64,000 nucleotides of DNA, from positions 20,821 to 84,820 of the forward strand of contig CALCNV010000089.1 in assembly GCA_937897645.1 (NCBI GenBank), written 5' to 3'. Positions within the stretch are counted from its first letter, which is position 1. Each line of letters begins with the position of its first letter. The position numbers and the translations under genes are program-made. Below, in pieces: positions 15,362-22,909 of the stretch. This DNA comes from an uncultured Lysobacteraceae bacterium. Lineage in GTDB: Bacteria > Pseudomonadota > Gammaproteobacteria > Xanthomonadales > Xanthomonadaceae. A model generated the notes under the pieces. It ran no database searches. It was given only the letters and a program-made list of their open reading frames with translations, and was not told where the DNA came from.

Positions 15362-16253
15362 CGCCAGCACGGCGCGATGCTGGTTCATCGCGCCGTTGAA
15401 CCTGCTGGCCGCAGGCATTGCACGCTTGCCACAGCCGCTGTTGCTCGCATTGGGAACGCTGCTCACCTGGCTGCTTTGGCCGGTGATGGGCAAGCGCAGG
15501 CACTACGCGCGCGTCAACATCGCGCTGTGCTTCCCCGAACTTGATGCTGCCGCGCAACGCCGTTTGCTCTACCAGAACCTGCGCGCCACGGTCATCGGCA
15601 CGCTGGAACTGGTGCGCGGTTGGTACGCGCCCGCGTCGCAACTGCAGGGTACATTCGACGTCATTGGCCTCGAACACCTGCGTGCAGCACACGCACGAGG
15701 CAAGGGAGTGCTGCTGCTAGGCGCACACTTCACCCATCTCGACCTCGGTGGTCGCATGTTGTCGGAAGCCGCCGGCATGCGCTTCAGCGTGATGGTCCGC
15801 CGCAACAACAATGCCTGCATCGAGCGCCTGCAGGACGAAGCACGGCTGCGCGTATTCGCCCAGACCATCGACAAGAAAGACACGCGCGGCCTGCTGCGAG
15901 CCTTGTCCAAGGGCGGCGTGGTCGGCTACATCGGTGACCAGGATTTCAATTACCAGCATGCCTTCGTGCCGTTCTTCGGTATTCCTGCCGCGACCCTGAC
16001 CGCGGTGTCCGTGCTGGCACGGCGCAGTGGTTCGCCGGTGTTGCCGTACTGGTTCAGCCGCGAAGCGGACGGTCGCTACCGCTTGCATGTCGAAGCGCAA
16101 TGGGAAGGCTGGCCCAGCGATGATCCCACGGCGGACGCGGCGCGCTACATGGCGGGCCTGGAGAAGGTCGTGCGTCGCAATCCCGAGCAGTACCTGTGGG
16201 TGCACCGGCGCTTCAAGACGCGTCCGCCGGGTGGCGAAGACTTCTACAAATAA
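15354..16253 (+). CDS. lipid A acyltransferase (LpxL/LpxM family)
   Basis: The product has 299 aa. Its membrane-anchored N-terminus is followed by RRHYARVNIALCFPEL, typical of the family. The catalytic HX4D motif is His125-Asp130 in AHFTHLD. IGDQDFNYQHAFVPFFGIPA and QYLWVHRRFKTRP are further signatures. It adds a secondary acyl chain to Kdo-lipid A at the inner membrane. ATG 15354 overlaps the ligase stop (ATGACTGA), so the two are translationally coupled. Its 3' end overlaps the convergent second acyltransferase by ten bases. Chain length and acylation position cannot be inferred. Confidence 0.93.
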   Translation: MTDASTARCWFIAPLNLLAAGIARLPQPLLLALGTLLTWLLWPVMGKRRHYARVNIALCFPELDAAAQRRLLYQNLRATVIGTLELVRGWYAPASQLQGTFDVIGLEHLRAAHARGKGVLLLGAHFTHLDLGGRMLSEAAGMRFSVMVRRNNNACIERLQDEARLRVFAQTIDKKDTRGLLRALSKGGVVGYIGDQDFNYQHAFVPFFGIPAATLTAVSVLARRSGSPVLPYWFSREADGRYRLHVEAQWEGWPSDDPTADAARYMAGLEKVVRRNPEQYLWVHRRFKTRPPGGEDFYK

Positions 16254-17164
16254 GGGTTTTCGGCGCCGTCCGGCTGGTGCTTGAAGCGGCGGTGGATCCA
16301 CAGGTATTGCGATGGCACTTCGCGCACCATCGCCTCGATGGCGGCCATCACCCGCGTGGTGTCGGCGGTGGCGTCCTTCGACGGGAAATCCGCAAACGCA
16401 GGCGACATCCTCAAGGTATAGCCACCGTCGTCACGTCGCTCATGCGCGAACGCCACCACCGCCGCGCCGGACAGGCGTGCGAGTTGATGGGTGGAGGTCA
16501 GGCTGTAGGCGGGTCGATTGAAGAACGGCACGTACACGCTTTCGCCGCGGCGCGTGTCCTGGTCGGGCGCGAACCACAGCAGCCCGCCCTGCTTCAGGTG
16601 CTTCATGGCCGGGCGCAGTTCATCGCGGGTGAACATCGCCGCCGCGTAGCGCAGGCGGCCGCGCTTGACCGCCCATTCCATCGCGCCCTGGTCGTGCGGG
16701 CGGTACATGCCGGCCAGCGGCGCGTAGTCGCACATCAGGCGGCCGGCGATTTCCAGCGTGGTGAAGTGCGCGGAAATCACGATCACCCCGCGCCCGCCCT
16801 CGCGTGCGGCCTGCAGGTGTTCCAGGCCTTCCACGCGCAGGTCGCGGCGCATCGGCGCCACGCTGCCCCACCAGGCGCGCGCGAATTCGAACAGGCCGAT
16901 GCCCAGCGACGCGAAACTCCCGCGCACCAGCGCGGCCTGCGCGGCGGCGTCCAGTTCCGGGAAGCACAGCGCGATATTGCGCTCGGCAATGCGCCTGCGG
17001 CTGGCGAACAACACCCGCAATACCGCGCCGACCGCGCGCCCCAGCACCCGCTGCAGCGGCCACGGCAGGCGTGCCAGCAGTGCCATCAGGCCAATGCCCA
17101 GCCAGGTCGGCCACTGGCGCAAGCCCATGGGGGCCGGGTCGTTGTCGGTTCGCGTATCAGACAT
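16244..17164 (-). CDS. lipid A acyltransferase paralogue (LpxL-like)
   Basis: The 306-aa paralogue of the convergent gene has RRIAERNIALCFPELDAAAQ, the catalytic His133/Glu138 pair in AHFTTLE (the HX4E variant, as in LpxL), WFAPDQDTRRGESVYVPFF and QYLWIHRRFKHQPDG. It contains one N-terminal membrane segment. With the adjacent paralogue it could supply the two late acylations of lipid A. It diverges from waaA with only 38 bases between start codons. ATG 17164 is the only plausible start, though its ribosome-binding site is weak. Confidence 0.93.
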   Translation of the reverse strand: MSDTRTDNDPAPMGLRQWPTWLGIGLMALLARLPWPLQRVLGRAVGAVLRVLFASRRRIAERNIALCFPELDAAAQAALVRGSFASLGIGLFEFARAWWGSVAPMRRDLRVEGLEHLQAAREGGRGVIVISAHFTTLEIAGRLMCDYAPLAGMYRPHDQGAMEWAVKRGRLRYAAAMFTRDELRPAMKHLKQGGLLWFAPDQDTRRGESVYVPFFNRPAYSLTSTHQLARLSGAAVVAFAHERRDDGGYTLRMSPAFADFPSKDATADTTRVMAAIEAMVREVPSQYLWIHRRFKHQPDGAENPYL

Positions 17165-17202
17165 GGGGCGATTCTACCGGTTCAGTTGGGTATCCTTCCG
17201 CG

Positions 17203-18501
17203 ATGCGGATGGACCTGACCGAACGTTTCCTGCGTGGCCTGTACTCGGCCGTGCTCTATGTACTGACACCGGTCACGGTCTACCACCTGATCTGGCGCGG
17301 TTTCCGTTTCCGCGAGTATTTCCATCGCTGGAGCGAACGCTACGCGTCCTATCCGGCTGCGGCGCCACGGGTCGACATCTGGCTGCATGCGGTGTCGGTG
17401 GGCGAGGTCAACGCCGCCGTGCCGGTGGTGAATGCCCTGCGCAGCGCGCACCCGCAATTGCGCTGGCTCATCACCACCATCACGCCCACCGGTTCCGAAC
17501 GCGTGCGCGCCCTGTGGGGCGACAGCGTGGAGCATGTGTACGCGCCGTATGACCTGCCGGGCGCCGTGCGGCGTTTCCTGCGCCACTACCGTCCGCGCCT
17601 GGGCCTGGTCATGGAAACCGAACTCTGGCCCAACCTGCTGTTTGGCTGCCGCGAGCACGAGGTCCCGACCTATATCCTCAATGCGCGGCTGTCGGCGCGT
17701 TCGCTGCGCGGTTACCGCGTGCTGTCGCCGTTGATCGCGCGCGTGGTGCGCACGCTCAAGCGCATCGGCGCGCAATCCGCCGACGATGCACGCCATTTCG
17801 TTGCGCTGGGTGCAAACGAAGAGCGCGTCATCAACACCGGCAACCTCAAGTTCGACATCGCCGCGCCAGCCGGGCTCGCCGACTTCGTGCAGGCGTTCAA
17901 GGAGCATCACGGTTCGCGCCCCGCGTGGATCGCCGCCAGCACGCACGAGGACGAAGAAGCCGCCGTCATCGGCATCCATCGCCGCCTGCGCGAACGCTGG
18001 CCGGACCTGCTGTTGCTGTGGGTGCCGCGGCACCCGGAACGCTTCCCGCGCGTCGCCGAACAGGCGCGTGCGGCCGGCTGGAACGTCGCCACGCGCCGCG
18101 GCGCACGCTGGCCGGGCAGCGAGGACGCGGTGTTCGTGGTCGATACGCTGGGTGAACTGATGGCGTTCTATGCCTGCGCCGACGTCGCCTTCGTTGGCGG
18201 CAGCCTGCAGGCGATCGGTGGCCACAACCTGCTGGAACCCGCCGCCGTCGGCACGGCCATGGTCACCGGACCGCACCTGCACAACTTCGTCGAGATCTCC
18301 CGGCGCCTGCAGGAAGCCGGGGCATTGGAAATTCGCGACGATGCAGCCGGCATCGCGCAAGTGATTGGCGAGCTGCTGCAGGATCCGGCGCTGCGTGCAC
18401 AACGCGTGGCGGCGGGGCGGGCGCTGGTGGAGCAGGGTCGCGGTGCACTGGCACGCACGCTGGAGATGATTGCGGGCGATTTGCCATCAGCCGAGAGCTG
18501 A
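17203..18501 (+). CDS. waaA: 3-deoxy-D-manno-octulosonic acid (Kdo) transferase
   Basis: The product has 432 aa. It has an N-terminal membrane anchor, HAVSVGEVNAAVPVV with the catalytic Glu68, TTITPTGSERVRALWG, METELWPNLL, GNLKFD, VDTLGELMAFYACADVAFVGGS and GGHNLLEPAA. These are the standard motifs of WaaA/KdtA, which transfers Kdo from CMP-Kdo to lipid IVA before late acylation by LpxL-type enzymes such as the neighbours. It acts at the cytoplasmic face of the inner membrane. ATG 17203 and ATG 17209 are both possible. The frame is open far upstream, but that part overlaps the divergent acyltransferase and is not coding. Confidence 0.96.
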   Translation: MRMDLTERFLRGLYSAVLYVLTPVTVYHLIWRGFRFREYFHRWSERYASYPAAAPRVDIWLHAVSVGEVNAAVPVVNALRSAHPQLRWLITTITPTGSERVRALWGDSVEHVYAPYDLPGAVRRFLRHYRPRLGLVMETELWPNLLFGCREHEVPTYILNARLSARSLRGYRVLSPLIARVVRTLKRIGAQSADDARHFVALGANEERVINTGNLKFDIAAPAGLADFVQAFKEHHGSRPAWIAASTHEDEEAAVIGIHRRLRERWPDLLLLWVPRHPERFPRVAEQARAAGWNVATRRGARWPGSEDAVFVVDTLGELMAFYACADVAFVGGSLQAIGGHNLLEPAAVGTAMVTGPHLHNFVEISRRLQEAGALEIRDDAAGIAQVIGELLQDPALRAQRVAAGRALVEQGRGALARTLEMIAGDLPSAES

Positions 18502-18509
18502 ATCACTGA

Positions 18510-18705
18510 GCCTATTCGTGGTGGGTCTGTAGACAACCCGCTCGTGGTGGGCCAAAAAGAACCGGTTCGTGGTGAGTCAAAAAAGAACCCGTTCGTGGTG
18601 AGCCTGTCGAACCACGCTCTTCGCGGAAAGCCGGAATTGAAGCGATCTGCTGATCTATCGCAAAACACGAACGGATTCCTCGACAGGCTCAGCACGAACG
18701 GATTC
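18510..18705. repeat. degenerate tandem copies of TTCGTGGTG repeat plus inverted partner
   Basis: Four imperfect copies of a unit of about 25-30 nt beginning TTCGTGGTGRG or CTCGTGGTGGG occur at about 18515, 18541, 18565 and 18590. The last continues into AGCCTGTCGAACCACG. An inverted counterpart (CTCGACAGGCTCAGCACGAA, 18679-18698) closes the structure. It lies between the convergent waaA and tolC genes. The same family forms a clean palindrome at 52380-52484. Confidence 0.75.
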
Positions 18706-18796
18706 CGGTGTTGCCTATCCGCTTGCTATGGCCTGAAACGAAAACGGCGAACCGAAGTCCGCCGTAATGTTCAAGCCGATCTGCAGGTTGCCGTGA

Positions 18797-20161
18797 TCAG
18801 GGGGTGATGCTCGACTGCAGGTTGGAACCGGTATCGGCCGTCAGCAGGCGATTGATGTTCATCACGTCATCGGCATCCAGCGTGCCGGCGGCCTGGTCCA
18901 GCAGCAGGCGGTTCTGCAGGTAGTTGTAGCGCGAGAGTGCGTACAGCTGCTGCGCTTCGAACAGGTTCTGCTGGTTGATCAGCACGTCCAGCACGGTGCG
19001 GGTACCCACTTCCAGGCCGACCTGCGACGCCTCGTAGGCGGCGCGTGACGACACCACGGCCAGGCGACGCGCTTCGATCTCGCTGATGCCGGCTTCCAGC
19101 ACCTGGTAGGCATTGCGGGTATTGCGCACGATCGCGCGCTTCTGCTGTTCGTAGAAGTCCTGGGTGGAGTCGCGGTTGGCGATGGCCTGGCGTACGCGTG
19201 ACTGGGTGGCGCCGCCGGAGAAGATCGGCACGCTCAAGGTCAGGCCGACGCTGGTGCCGGTGCTGTCGCCCACGATGGTGCCTACCGTCGAATCGCCCCA
19301 CGCCCTGTCCTTGCCCCAGCTGCCACCCAACGACAGCGTGGGCAGGTGCCCGGCGCGTGCGGTGGATACGTTGGCATCGGCGGACTGCACCTGGTATTCC
19401 AGCGACTTCAACGCCGGGTTCTGGGCGATGGCCGCATTGACCCAGCCAGCCGCGTCATAGTCGGTCGGCAGTTCCGGACGGAAATCCTCCGGCAGGCCCT
19501 TCAGGTTGTCGATCGGCTGGCCGGTGATTTCGGTCAGTGCCTGGTAGGCGTCCTGCAGGACTTTCTCGCGCGTGATCACGGCGGCGCGCGCGGTGTCGAA
19601 CTGGGCGCGGGCTTCGTGCACGTCGGTGATCGGGGCCAGGCCCACGTCCAGGCGCTTCTGCGCATAGTCGAACTGCTTCTGCAGCGCGGTCTGCTGGGCC
19701 TGGGCGGCGGTCAGGATTTCAATCGCGACCAGCACGTTGAAATAGGCGGCCGAGGTGCGCGTGATCAGCGAGTCGTTGGCGGCTTCCAGGTTGTAATCCG
19801 CCGCCACGCTCAGCGCGCGCTGGCCACGCAGGGCCGAGTAACGGCTGAAGTCGATGACTGACTGGTTGAGGCCGACGCCGTAGCCACGGCTGCTGTTGGT
19901 GGAGGAACCGGGCACGCCGTCCAGTTCACTGCGCGAGCGGTTGAACGTGGCATCACCGCTGATCTGCGGCAGCAGGGCAGCACGCGCCTGCACGGCGCCT
20001 TCCTTCTGGGCCAGGCGGTCGGACTCGGCGGCGGCCAGCTGCGGGTCGCCGCTGCGGGCGAGTTCGTACGTCTGCATCAGATCCGCAGCGTGGGCCGAGC
20101 CGGTGATTGCCGAAAACGGCAGTGCCAGGGCGAGCGCGAGGACGAGGGGGTTGCGGCGCAT
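18797..20161 (-). CDS. tolC: TolC family outer-membrane efflux channel
   Basis: The product has 454 aa. The signal peptide starts MRRNPLVLALALALPF and ends near SAHAAD. Two internally similar outer-membrane-efflux repeats follow, with long alpha-hairpin segments (ADLMQTYELARSGDPQLAAA, RLDVGLAPITDVHEARAQFD, GLEVGTRTVLDVLINQQNLF). The VGLAPITDV and VGTRTVLDV phrases are the paired repeat signature. It forms the trimeric exit duct for RND and ABC pumps or type I secretion, perhaps including the RND pair nearby. ATG 20161 has a ribosome-binding site AAGGA. The Pcm-like gene ends 20 bases upstream, so the two are probably co-transcribed. Confidence 0.94.
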   Translation of the reverse strand: MRRNPLVLALALALPFSAITGSAHAADLMQTYELARSGDPQLAAAESDRLAQKEGAVQARAALLPQISGDATFNRSRSELDGVPGSSTNSSRGYGVGLNQSVIDFSRYSALRGQRALSVAADYNLEAANDSLITRTSAAYFNVLVAIEILTAAQAQQTALQKQFDYAQKRLDVGLAPITDVHEARAQFDTARAAVITREKVLQDAYQALTEITGQPIDNLKGLPEDFRPELPTDYDAAGWVNAAIAQNPALKSLEYQVQSADANVSTARAGHLPTLSLGGSWGKDRAWGDSTVGTIVGDSTGTSVGLTLSVPIFSGGATQSRVRQAIANRDSTQDFYEQQKRAIVRNTRNAYQVLEAGISEIEARRLAVVSSRAAYEASQVGLEVGTRTVLDVLINQQNLFEAQQLYALSRYNYLQNRLLLDQAAGTLDADDVMNINRLLTADTGSNLQSSITP

Positions 20162-20181
20162 GCGTATTCCTTCTTGGAATT

Positions 20182-20838
20182 TCAAAAAACGAAGTGCGGG
20201 GCCGGGGCGGCACCGACAAGGTAGGGGAGATCGGTTTCAAACAACGATTCGATGCGCGGTCCGTTGACGTCGTTGTGGACCAGCACGGCTTCCATCACCG
20301 GAGAATGGCCGCGCACCACGAACAAGCGGCCCTGGGGACGCAGCCACTGCAGGAAATGCGACGGTACGCTGGCCATCGCCGCGGTCACGCAGATCGCATC
20401 GAAGCGGCGTTCGGTGGCGTAATGCAGGGCGTCGGCGGTTTCCACGCGCACGTTGCCGCCGTGGCCGCTGGCATCGAGCTGCGTGCGGGCCAGGTTGGCG
20501 AGGTCCGGATTGATTTCCAGGCTGACCACGTCACGGGCCAGGGCGCCCATGCAGGCGGCCAGGTAACCGCTGCCGGTGCCGATTTCCAGCACTTCCTCGC
20601 CGGGCTGCAACAGCAGCGCCTGCAGGGTGCGGCCCTCGATGACCGGCTTCATCATCTTCTGGCCATGGCCCAGGGGAATCTCGACGTCGGCATAGGCCAG
20701 CGTGCGGTGGATCTGCGGCACGAAGTCTTCGCGGGGCAGGGTGGCCAGCACTTCCAGGACGCGCGCATCCAGCACGTCCCAGGGACGTACCTGCTGCTCG
20801 ACCATCATTTCGCGTGCCTGGCTGTAATCGATCGTCAT
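20182..20838 (-). CDS. protein-L-isoaspartate methyltransferase-like protein (divergent)
   Basis: This 218-aa SAM-dependent methyltransferase belongs to the Pcm family. The SAM-binding motif VLEIGTGSGYLAA is at about 83-95, with VVSLEINPDLA and RFDAICVTAA after it. At the place where Pcm enzymes have a GxTIS-type catalytic motif it reads GHGQKMMKPVIEGR, so the usual active-site Ser/Thr is missing. Isoaspartyl repair activity is therefore doubtful, and it may methylate something else. It is coupled to tolC, a pairing I recall from other xanthomonads. ATG 20838 is chosen, the upstream TTG at 20853 being weaker. Confidence 0.82.
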   Translation of the reverse strand: MTIDYSQAREMMVEQQVRPWDVLDARVLEVLATLPREDFVPQIHRTLAYADVEIPLGHGQKMMKPVIEGRTLQALLLQPGEEVLEIGTGSGYLAACMGALARDVVSLEINPDLANLARTQLDASGHGGNVRVETADALHYATERRFDAICVTAAMASVPSHFLQWLRPQGRLFVVRGHSPVMEAVLVHNDVNGPRIESLFETDLPYLVGAAPAPHFVF

Positions 20839-20991
20839 GGGGGTGGTATCCAACGCAGTGAGCCGGTCATTTTAACGGCTGCCGCGCGGTTGCAGGGCGT
20901 TATCGCCGGGGACAGCATGACCTTGGTAGTACACCCATACGCAGTGCCGGAAGTCACCGCGACCTCCGTCATGATCGCGGCCGGGCGTCGC

Positions 20992-21657
20992 TCAGCGCAC
21001 CGCATAGGCGCGCAGGAACATGTCCACCGCTGCGTCGATATGTGCGGCCACTTCGCCGCGCGGCGGCCTGGCGCACAGGCCGCAGAGCATGCGGCCGTGC
21101 AGCTCGCCCTTGAGCAGGGCGAAAAATTGCTGGGTGGCGCGCTCCGGATCAGCGATTTCCAATTCACCCGCGCCGATGCGCGCCTGCAGGAACGCACAGA
21201 ACTCGTCCTGGGTGCGCTTGGGGCCGGCTTCCCAGAACAGCTTGCGCAAGGGGTCGTCGGCATTGCCGGGGGCCAGCATCATGCGGTGGGTGCTGATGGC
21301 TTCATCGCTGCTGATCAGTGCGAAGAATCCGCTGGCGATGGCCTTCAACTGCGCGCGCAGCGGTCCTTTCAACTCCAGGTTGAACAGGTCGGGCGGCAGC
21401 ATTTCCTCGCACTTGGCGCGGATGGCCGCGGCGAACAAAGCTTCCTTGTCGCCAAAATGGCTGTAGACCGTGAGCTTGGACACGCCGGCTTCGGCCGCGA
21501 TCTGGTCCATGCTGACCCCGGTGAAACCTTCGCGCGCGAACAGCCGCTTGGCCGCATCCAGGATGGCGGCACGCTTGCCCAGGTCCTTGGGCCGGCCGGG
21601 GCCGGAGGGCTTGGGTGCGGCTTTCTGGCGGCTGGTGGTGGGTGCTGTGCTGACCAT
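20992..21657 (-). CDS. TetR/AcrR family transcriptional regulator
   Basis: The product has 221 aa. A basic, Pro-rich N-terminal extension precedes the TetR DNA-binding domain: AILDAAKRLFAREGFTGVSM, then the helix-turn-helix MDQIAAEAGVSKLTVYSHFG at about 50-69. The C-terminal ligand domain carries FWEAGPKRTQDEFCAFLQAR and ends in FLRAYAVR. It diverges from the RND efflux genes across an 85-bp A+T-rich intergenic region, the usual layout for a repressor that controls a pump in response to its substrate and autoregulates. The ligand is unknown. Confidence 0.93.
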   Translation of the reverse strand: MVSTAPTTSRQKAAPKPSGPGRPKDLGKRAAILDAAKRLFAREGFTGVSMDQIAAEAGVSKLTVYSHFGDKEALFAAAIRAKCEEMLPPDLFNLELKGPLRAQLKAIASGFFALISSDEAISTHRMMLAPGNADDPLRKLFWEAGPKRTQDEFCAFLQARIGAGELEIADPERATQQFFALLKGELHGRMLCGLCARPPRGEVAAHIDAAVDMFLRAYAVR

Positions 21658-21742
21658 GGATGAATACTAGACTAATCGGTTCGATATTTATACTATACCG
21701 TCAAGTCCATTTATTGCTGAACCCAGGCGGAGCAACCGAACC
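21658..21742. promoter_or_regulatory. divergent promoter/operator region between tetR and the RND genes
   Basis: This is a strikingly A+T-rich island in G+C-rich surroundings. A near-palindrome TAATCG-GTT-CGATAT (21673-21687) is a candidate TetR operator. It is followed by TATACT (21689-21694), a reasonable -10 for the rightward RND promoter. Binding by the adjacent regulator is an inference from layout and symmetry. Confidence 0.45.
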
Positions 21743-22906
21743 ATGCACACCCTGCGCGTCTATGGAACGATCCTGATCGTGCTGGCCGGTCTGGCCGGTC
21801 TGGCCGGTCTGGCCGGTTGCAGCGACAAGCAAGAGACTACCGAAGCCCCGCGCCCGGTACTGGTGGTGCATCCCGGTGGTGGCGCGCAGGCGGCGATGTC
21901 GGCGTATGCCGGCGAAGTGCGCGCGCGTGAAGAAAGCGACCTGTCGTTCCGCGTTGGCGGCAAGCTGGTCCGGCGCAACGTGGATGCAGGCACGCGGGTC
22001 AAGCGCGGTGACGTGCTCGCGGTGCTGGACGCCGCTGACCTCGGCTTGCAGGCGCAGGCATCGCAGGCGCAACTGGTTGCAGCCGAGGCTGACCTGGTGC
22101 GCGCACGCGGTGACCGCGACCGCTACGCGAAACTGGTGGCCCAGCAGATGGTCAGCCGTTCCGCCTACGACGCCCAGAACGCCGCCTACAAGGCCGCCGA
22201 AGGACAGGCGCGCGCCGCTCGTGCGCAGGCGGATGTCGCGCTCAACCAGGCGGGCTACGCACAGCTGCTGGCCCCGCGCGACGGCGTCATCGCCACGCGC
22301 AAGGCCGAAGCCGGCCAAGTGGTCGCCGCTGGCCAGACCGTCTTCACCCTGGCGGCGGATGGCGGTCGCGAAGTCCTGATCAGCCTTCCGGAAGGACGCA
22401 TCCGCGAATTCAGCGTCGGCCAGCCGGTGCTGGTTGAACTGTGGAACGCGCCGGGCCAGCCCTTGCCTGGCACGATCCGCGAAATCTCCCCCGCCGCGGA
22501 TGCGCAGACCCGCACCTTCGCCGCGCGCGTCAATCTGGCGGGTGATGCCGCCGCGGCCGTCGAGCTCGGCCAGAGCGCACGCGTGTACGTGCAGGAAACC
22601 GGGCCGCAGGCGGCGCTGAGCGTGCCGCTGTCCGCCATACAGCGCGGCGCGAAAGGGGCGACCGCGGTGTGGATCGTGGAACCGGCCACCGGCAAGGTGA
22701 AGTCGCAGCCGGTGCAGTTGGGTCGCCTCGGTGAAACCGACGCGCCGGTGCTGTCCGGCCTCAACGCCAACGACTGGGTCGTGGGCGCGGGCGGCCATCT
22801 GTTGCGCGAAGGCCAATTGGTGGCGCCGGTGGATGGCGACAACCGTCCGGTGCGGGTCGCGCCCGCGACGCCCACGCCCGCAACGGCGGCCAAGCAGGCG
22901 GACTGA
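21743..22906 (+). CDS. RND efflux periplasmic adaptor (membrane fusion lipoprotein)
   Basis: The product has 387 aa. The lipoprotein signal ends in LAGC at about residue 28 and contains a DNA-level tandem repeat (four copies of CTGGCCGGT at 21782-21817) that encodes LAGLAGLAG. The HlyD/AcrA-type architecture is complete: a lipoyl half-motif SFRVGGKLVRRNVDAGTRVK, an alpha-helical hairpin (about residues 100-160), the second lipoyl half QLLAPRDGVIATRKAEAGQV, then beta-barrel and membrane-proximal domains. It links the inner-membrane pump encoded three bases downstream to a TolC-type channel, for which the nearby tolC is a candidate. The C-terminal tail is Ala/Thr/Pro-rich. Confidence 0.94.
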   Translation: MHTLRVYGTILIVLAGLAGLAGLAGCSDKQETTEAPRPVLVVHPGGGAQAAMSAYAGEVRAREESDLSFRVGGKLVRRNVDAGTRVKRGDVLAVLDAADLGLQAQASQAQLVAAEADLVRARGDRDRYAKLVAQQMVSRSAYDAQNAAYKAAEGQARAARAQADVALNQAGYAQLLAPRDGVIATRKAEAGQVVAAGQTVFTLAADGGREVLISLPEGRIREFSVGQPVLVELWNAPGQPLPGTIREISPAADAQTRTFAARVNLAGDAAAAVELGQSARVYVQETGPQAALSVPLSAIQRGAKGATAVWIVEPATGKVKSQPVQLGRLGETDAPVLSGLNANDWVVGAGGHLLREGQLVAPVDGDNRPVRVAPATPTPATAAKQAD

Positions 22907-22909
22907 GCC

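Noticed and set aside
18510..18705. Tandem TTCGTGGTG units considered as a CRISPR array
   Set aside because: Units are too short and degenerate, spacers are not unique or of constant size, and no cas genes are present.
20107..21663. 518-codon plus-strand frame crossing pcm-like, the gap and tetR
   Set aside because: It spans two real minus-strand genes and their spacer, with no ribosome-binding site or domain.
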